Position numbers and translations under genes: made by a program. From the NCBI GenBank assembly GCA_002749535.1, contig MZZL01000408.1, positions 1,731,846 to 1,758,703 on the forward strand: DNA of 26,858 nucleotides, given 5' to 3'. Shown here piece by piece: positions 21,700 through 26,858 of this stretch. The stretch's first letter is position 1. Every line of letters begins with the position of its first letter. The notes under the pieces are model-generated. The model saw only the letters and a list, made by a program, of their open reading frames with translations, was not told where the DNA came from and did not search any database. Source of the stretch: Apophysomyces variabilis (Eukaryota > Mucoromycota > Mucoromycetes > Mucorales > Mucoraceae).

Positions 21700-24600
21700 C
21701 TAGATAGTAGTGAGAAGACCCAAACTGCTGCTGTTGTGTTGCAACACCATCTCAGGCCAAAAGAAATAATACGCAGATGGCCGATTCCCAGTTTTCTTTG
21801 TCAAACGACCAACGAAGCTCACAATGTCATAGCATTCAACAATCACCAGCTTGGATCTGGCTGACGGACTCATATAAATACAGTCGAAGTTTCTGTCCGC
21901 TTTTGCATCGTAAACATCCACTGCAGCCAGCATGCGCGCCTCGTTATTCTGACTATGCCGCATATAAAAAAGGACTTGACCAAAGAAGCACTTTGTCTCT
22001 AATCTTGCGGGACGCCGAGAGTTGGCATATCTAAAACAGTGAACAGTGTTGGTAGAAGAACTCGTTTATATCTTACACGTCAACTGTAGTAGCAAGCCTG
22101 ACAAAATATGCTGCACGATTGCCTTGCTTGTGCTGGAGCAGACTTCCGAAAACCTTGTGATCATGCCAAAGGCTGCCGGCATATTCAAATGTCTCTTCTA
22201 TTGCACCGGAAACCCCAATGCGAGAATAAAAGCATTGAAGGGCACGTCGGAGAGTTTGTGACTTCACGGCTGCAATTTCTCTCATTGTTTCCAGAGAAGC
22301 AATTTGCAGCTTCCCTCGCAGCTCTGGCTCCATCAGCAGTTCCTCGTCTAATGCCTGATTTACGCCTGGCAAGGATTCTTCGCTATTATCCCCTTCAGGC
22401 TCTATCCTCAGATGCCTGGTCATAGCAAGCTTATTCATAATCGCAGCAGCATTCTGACCAGGAGCACTACCCGAGCTAATCAGGCGGCTATACAAACCAA
22501 TGGTTCGTTCTAAGGATCGAGCACTGAAGTACCGAAGAGGTCCTAGCCTGCGAATAATATCTGCCATGTGGGACAGATAGTGCTGTACTGGCGTAAAAAC
22601 AGAGATATCGAGCACTTTATCAGCACCTTTGGTGAGGCGATCAAGGAAATGATGCCATATATTGATATTGCTACAGAAGTACATCTATGTCAGTACAGAT
22701 TAGCATTAAATAAGTTTACCTTTCAATATCTTGCAGGTCATCCTGACTAAGCTCGTAACTTAGTGCCAGCTGACAGGCACGGACCAAAGCAATCGTGGCA
22801 TTTTTGGCTTCGACACTGCCTATCCTCGTGATGACAAGAGTAGGAACAACATAGAGCAAGAAATCGATCCAGTCGACTGCTCTAGGTCTTGCTGCTCCTA
22901 CAAGTCTCCTCCATTTGCCCTGGAATGCAGTTGGGATGTCTTTGCGAGAGCCTTCCATCTCCTGCATTATGTCCATAAGGACATTGGCATCCAAGTCAAA
23001 TGGCGAAGCTTTGCCATCCAGAGTATACTTACCTTGCAAAAGCAGGAAGAATTGGTGGCTGATTCCATGCCCTAAAAGGTGCATTTCATCAAGTCCCCAA
23101 AACTCTGGGCCCCGAAATGAGTTAAGGTAAGCAAACCGAGTTGGTTTGGTTAAACCGTCCTTGATAAATTTAGCTATTGTGAGAGACTTCTGCATTTAAG
23201 GACAAACCTCATTTCCGGTCCTGAAGCCATCAACAGTGCGCCACATACAGGGAACCAGACAGGGAGGGAAATAGATGCCGCCAGTGCCGTCCTCTCTTCT
23301 TCTTCCTTTTATTTGACATATGCGACATCCATCATACGATTGATGCCCACTGTGGTTGGCAAGATACCTCACTGCAGGAATATCACCAGTGGCAAAAAGA
23401 AGATGCACCTTGCTGTGAATATCTACACCGTTGCTTTTCACCACCATTCCTGCTCTCTGGAGCACTTCCAGCTCAGCGAGTATGGGACTTAAAAAAGAGG
23501 CAAGATCTTCAGGCTGGTTAGGACCTGGAATGACACAAAGTTGTATCATTCTATTGTTCTCATATCTGTAACAAGTTTAAAAACGTTACGAATATTATGA
23601 CGTTAAATAACAATACCTTATGGACGGGTCCAGGTTCAAGACAATGGCATGAACCATTGTCATGGTATATTTGCTGCCTTTGAAAGGCTGGAACCCATCT
23701 AGATACAGGCCAATAGCTACATCATAATCGCTGGTGAATAACTCCCCTCGCAACTCGCTGTATGTCGATCCATCGAAAACATCTGCATACAAGTTTGGGT
23801 CTTGTCGGCGGTTGCAACGGTATGACATAAGCTGTCTCGTCTCCGGATCATGGAGCATAAAAGCAATTTGCTCCCCAAGCGGAAGTATTTGCATGGTTGA
23901 AACTGGCCGAGACGTGTCTTCACCACTTCCAGACTGCACATATCTAGCCTGGCCACAATGTTCGCAAACGGTGCATTTATCATCTGTGTCGAACAGTTTG
24001 CATCCATTTGCACAAATGTCATATTGCTTAGTCTTTACGGGGAAGGCTCCTGCCGCAGCCCTAGCAGACATGTAAGGAGATAGAAGATGCTCACGGTCTA
24101 GAGAGACGTTAATAAAAATTCGAGTCAAACTAGCGGTACAAACCAGGTCCTCCCAGTGAAATAGCTTCGTTTGCTATACTGAGGATTTCTTCATAGGCGG
24201 CCCTCGACACACCATACTTGGTCATAGTCTGTAACAGTTTTACACTCAAGCGGGCGATCTCATTCCTGGGGGTGCTATGCTCGAATTTATACTCCAACAA
24301 GGGAGGCTCTTCATTGCCGGGCAGGTCATCAGTGGCTTCTGTACCTTTATGACGACGTAAATACGATTGAGAATGTTACTGTCTGCAGAAACTAAAATAC
24401 CTAGAGCGGTCCCAAGATCCAAATCCTCATAATTTTCCCATAATGGAGTACAGAAGTCTTCGGAAACAATGTCTGAGAGGGAAACCTCTTCACGAACAAT
24501 ATTCTCTGCTGCATCTAAGATGTCATCAAGAGGAGTGATACTGTCCACATCCATAGCGCTAGTTGATGGCTGTTGTTGATCTTGTATCTGACGTGGGTTC

Positions 24601-24836
24601 TGTCTAATACACAGATGCTGTTTACAAAAAGATTAAGAATAGTCTGCAACATACTGCAAGTTTTGAATGCTTCCTCCAGTTTGCGCATCCCTACGGTGAT
24701 AGACATGGCTTTGCGTTATGCAGTCCTTAGCATGCTTGCCAAAGACTCTCGTATTAAAGAATTCATGACACCAAGGACACTTCTGTGCCTTTGCTGAGGC
24801 ATATCGGCGACGTTTGGAGGAATGGTTAGTATCCAT
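21700..24836 (-). CDS. Tnp2-type CACTA transposase, eight exons, open
   Basis: Exons on the minus strand: 24655-24836, 24401-24603, 24144-24338, 23617-24097, 23208-23565, 22720-23159, 22077-22670, 21700-22030. The seven introns are 46-62 nt, and the joined frame is open for 927 residues. Domains: a basic N-terminus with a C2HC finger (CPWCHEFFNTRVFGKHAKDC, ~18-37); an acidic linker; a Cys cluster (YDICANGC, KCTVCEHC, ~219-241); then the Tnp2 core with DVFDGSTY and GLYLDGFQPFK (Asp ~327), VIPGPN and ATGDIPAV (Asp ~415), and FWGLDEMHLLGHG (Asp/Glu ~497-498), matching the DDD/E triad. A DUF4218-like part follows (HYLSHMADIIRRLGPLRYF, ARSLERTIGLYS). It should catalyse cut-and-paste transposition in the nucleus. 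The apparent stop after GNE (TAA near 23195) lies inside the fifth intron, whose position copy A shares. Exon ends rest on GT-AG, frame and alignment to copy A. Confidence 0.85.
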
Positions 24837-25062
24837 ATGGGCTTTTAAAAATTTTCAATCAAAGAAACAGAAAAGAACAAAGGGAATGAGGACTTTGTAA
24901 TCACAAAATTTCATCAGTTTTTCAGGATCTTGTGCTACACATGGCGGAGATATTGACAATCAGTTAATTTGTAATACCTAAGATACTCCTAATTTGGTCT
25001 GTTTATGACAAAACTTAGCTAACTTGAGGGCAACTTTATTGTCCATCTTCTTTCCGTCAACA
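24837..25062. promoter_or_regulatory. 226-bp divergent intergenic region of copy B
   Basis: The transposase and accessory-gene start codons face away from each other across 226 bp of A/T-rich sequence, so one region must drive both. No clear TATA box could be assigned to either gene. Shared control, and autoregulation by the accessory protein, are possible but not shown. Confidence 0.5.
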
Positions 25063-25787
25063 ATGTCTCAACGTCCTAACACTATCAACGCTATCCAAAC
25101 TGCTCTAAACACCATCTCGATGCGTTTTGAGGCTTTGGAGAGAACCACCACTGAGGCGTTAGAGAATAACCACATTGAGCTTCTAAGGGGACAAGATCGC
25201 CAAGAAGATATCCTCAAGACGATCCTTGAGAACCAGCAGCAAATCCTTCGTGCTGTAGAAGCTATCAGCAGCCATCTCATTGTTAGAGATGAACCACGTG
25301 ATGATCAATCAAATGGCCTTTTAGTTGTAGAGAGGACATATGAAAGGCCATCGCGTGTAGTGAACAACAAGGCTAGACCTATACGACTTTCGATGAGAGT
25401 TATAGAGGGTTGCATTCGTAGCGTATTCTTCCCAAACGATATTGAGAAGGCCAACAATGCCATAAGTGTGTTGCAACCTCTGCTACATGGGGCAGCAGTG
25501 TATCTCAAAGCCAAGCTGGAGCTGCAAGACTTCTCTATTGCTTGGAGCTCCATCCCATCCTCGAGTCAGTTGGATGCCGCAGTTGCCTTTGAAACAGAAG
25601 CAGCTATAAAGGGCGTACCTTTTAATAAATGTACCAACTCCTGGGCGGCGTTGTGGCTCTTGCAGTACAAGTGGGGTAACTATCATCAGTATTACAAGCG
25701 TTGTGCCAAGGTAAGTACCTGATAAATACATTTTGCCTTTAACCGATAATATAGGAAGTTCATGCAATTGAAAGCAGCATTGAGTAA
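25063..25787 (+). CDS. Unknown coiled-coil accessory protein of the CACTA element
   Basis: I chose ATG 25063 (MSQRPNTINAIQ) over an upstream TTG. Exon 25063-25710 ends at a strong donor (AAG|GTAAGTA); a 44-nt intron (25711-25754, ...ATATAG) joins to EVHAIESSIE and TAA at 25785-25787, giving 226 residues. Without splicing the protein stops 4 codons into the intron. Residues ~8-75 form a likely coiled coil (heptads through ALERTTTEALENN and ILENQQQILRAVEAI). After a basic linker (ERPSRVVNNKARPIRLSMR) comes a compact domain with IRSVFFPND, NAISVLQPLLHGAAVYLKAK and a C-terminal NSWAALWLLQYKWGNYHQYY rich in Trp and Tyr. I do not recognise the family. Its place inside the element and the basic part suggest a DNA-binding partner of the transposase, like plant TnpA in role but not visibly in sequence. 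Copy A has no visible counterpart. Confidence 0.68.
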
Positions 25788-26144
25788 TTACTATTATAGC
25801 CCTTATCAGTTTTTAGCTAAATGTATTTGTTAGTTCATCGGCCTTCCAGAACGACAATAATGGACAAGGAGAAGAGCATCGACGATCACAACGCAGAAAC
25901 CGCTATTAACTGTACTGTATAGAGAACGTAAAATAACGAGTAAATTCCATTAGCTTAACTATTCAAGACATATTAAATGTCTACAAAAGTGTATTTAAGC
26001 TGACACAATAAAACAATTACACAGATAAACAGTATCAGACTTTTAATATACTGTTTGTTCAATTAGTGGTCCATATTGTTTTTCACGACTAACCTGCACT
26101 AATAGCTGTGGACATTAGATGCAAAATTGAAGCTCCTTTATAAG

Positions 26145-26395
26145 TCAAGGATAATTCCTGTGTTTTAGGCTTCATAACGATGAGAGTGTAATTATAGGAC
26201 CAATCCTTGAACTGTCCTTTAATCTTGTTCTGTAATTCAAGGTTTATTAATAGACCCAAACTCCTACAATAAAAGACTTGAATTACAGGATTTATCCTGT
26301 AATTGTTCTGTAATTATCCTTTATTAAGACAATAATCCTTGAATAAGCAAGCATATCCTTTAATTATCCTGTAATTAAAGTATTTCAAGGATTCT
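26145..26395. repeat. Right subterminal repeats of copy B
   Basis: TCAAGGAT/ATCCTTGA motifs recur, mixed with a second unit built on AATTACAGGAT and its complement ATCCTGTAATT. The second unit is much denser here than at the left end, so the two ends differ in composition. Confidence 0.75.
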
Positions 26396-26408
26396 TTTTC
26401 CCGTAGTG
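26396..26408 (-). repeat. Right terminal inverted repeat of copy B
   Basis: Reads CACTACGGGAAAA on the minus strand, perfect match to the left end over 13 bp. Confidence 0.88.
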
Positions 26409-26409
26409 C

Positions 26410-26858
26410 CACTTTTTTTGGCTCCAACTACCTCACCCTCCTGGCCAAACGCAGCGCGCAACTCTCCAATCGACTATCCGCCAGTACCGCAAAGATATTC
26501 TTTTGTCACGCCGTGAAGGTCCAAATTTCAAGCTTCTATCAGCATGCCGCGATTCACTGGGAGTGGATCCAATCATGTGGATACCCATGACACGCACCCA
26601 GCGTAGCCGCTGTATTCGCTGGCGTCTGGGTTGGATGCCTGGTGGCCAACTACTTCCTTGTCCCCGATGCCACATAGGATACACTAGTCGTAACCATGCA
26701 ATCCTATGCCTCAATGCCCATCAACGTCTGGGAATTCGACCCACTATTGCCGATCCTATCTCGGAAACATTAAACAGACTTCCCAAGTCCCCGCCTCGCA
26801 AAGCCTCCCAACAACGATATTGGACACAACTTTGGCCCAAACTGGATATGCTCCTATT
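26410..26858 (+). pseudogene. C-terminal part of a non-LTR (LINE) retrotransposon polyprotein, 5'-truncated and cut by the window edge
   Basis: One frame is open from 26410 to the window end. It reads WLQLPHPPGQTQ, IRQYRKDILLSRREGPNFKL, ACRDSLGVDPIMW and RCIRWRLGWMPGG, then a terminal zinc knuckle, CPRCHIGYTSRNHAILC (Cx2C...HxxxC), then DPISETLNRLP. This fits the region after the reverse transcriptase in fungal LINE ORF2 proteins. No reverse transcriptase core is in the window: upstream is the end of CACTA copy B, and the sequence left of copy B (before 21346) does not read as the missing part. The 3' end is outside the window. Confidence 0.68.

Larger units (their letters stand above)
21346..26408 (-). 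mobile_element. CACTA copy B: complete, probably autonomous 5063-bp element with two divergent genes
   Basis: Both ends read CACTACGGGAAAA inward (21346-21358, and complement of 26396-26408). Inside are subterminal repeats at each end, a Tnp2-type transposase on the minus strand, and a divergent unknown gene on the plus strand. CACTA elements make 2-3 bp target duplications; the flanking triplets here are GCA (left) and CCA (right), so one base differs. Between the accessory gene's stop and the right subterminal repeats (25788-26144) no gene is seen. Confidence 0.85.

Noticed and set aside
23190..23215. Apparent stop codon or an 18-nt intron in the CACTA transposase
   Set aside because: A normal 48-nt GT-AG intron (23160-23207) covers the stop, keeps phase, and matches an intron position in copy A.

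Overview
The window looks like nuclear DNA from an early-diverging fungus, most likely Mucoromycota (inference). Genes are split by very short GT-AG introns (44-74 nt). There is a large mitochondrial-type PPR protein, a fungal DUF1746 membrane protein, and relics of several fungal transposon classes. No rRNA, tRNA, CRISPR or bacterial operon structure was seen.

Layout, left to right. Positions 1-500 (minus) hold the N-terminal part of a Tc1/mariner-IS630-type transposase, cut by the window edge and frameshifted; its upstream flank carries a degenerate 21-bp phased repeat array (526-696). Positions 861-3134 (plus) are a decayed Crypton: a tyrosine recombinase with recognisable catalytic residues joined to a GCR1_C-type DNA-binding domain. 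Positions 3135-6533 are gene-poor. Positions 6534-9260 (plus) are a decayed Fanzor/TnpB-like RNA-guided nuclease gene that has lost its central RuvC part. Two normal host genes follow, tail to tail: a DUF1746 membrane protein (9595-10326, plus) and a 1061-residue PPR protein (10493-13736, minus). Positions 13737-16150 are mostly non-coding, with a cluster of TTATCAGATC motifs and one weak two-exon ORF.

The right-hand 11 kb is dominated by two related CACTA (Tnp2-type) elements in the same orientation. Copy A (about 16151-19380) is a pseudogene with one surviving terminus. Copy B (21346-26408, 5063 bp) has matching 13-bp ends CACTACGGGAAAA, dense subterminal repeats, and an open 8-exon transposase model of 927 residues. 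It also carries a divergent second gene (25063-25787) for a 226-residue coiled-coil protein that I do not recognise. The right end of copy B directly abuts the C-terminal coding part of a non-LTR retrotransposon that runs off the window.

The best candidate for an undescribed system is copy B: an apparently autonomous two-gene CACTA element whose divergent accessory protein may work with the transposase on the subterminal repeats. All splice models and family calls were made by eye; no database search or alignment program was run.
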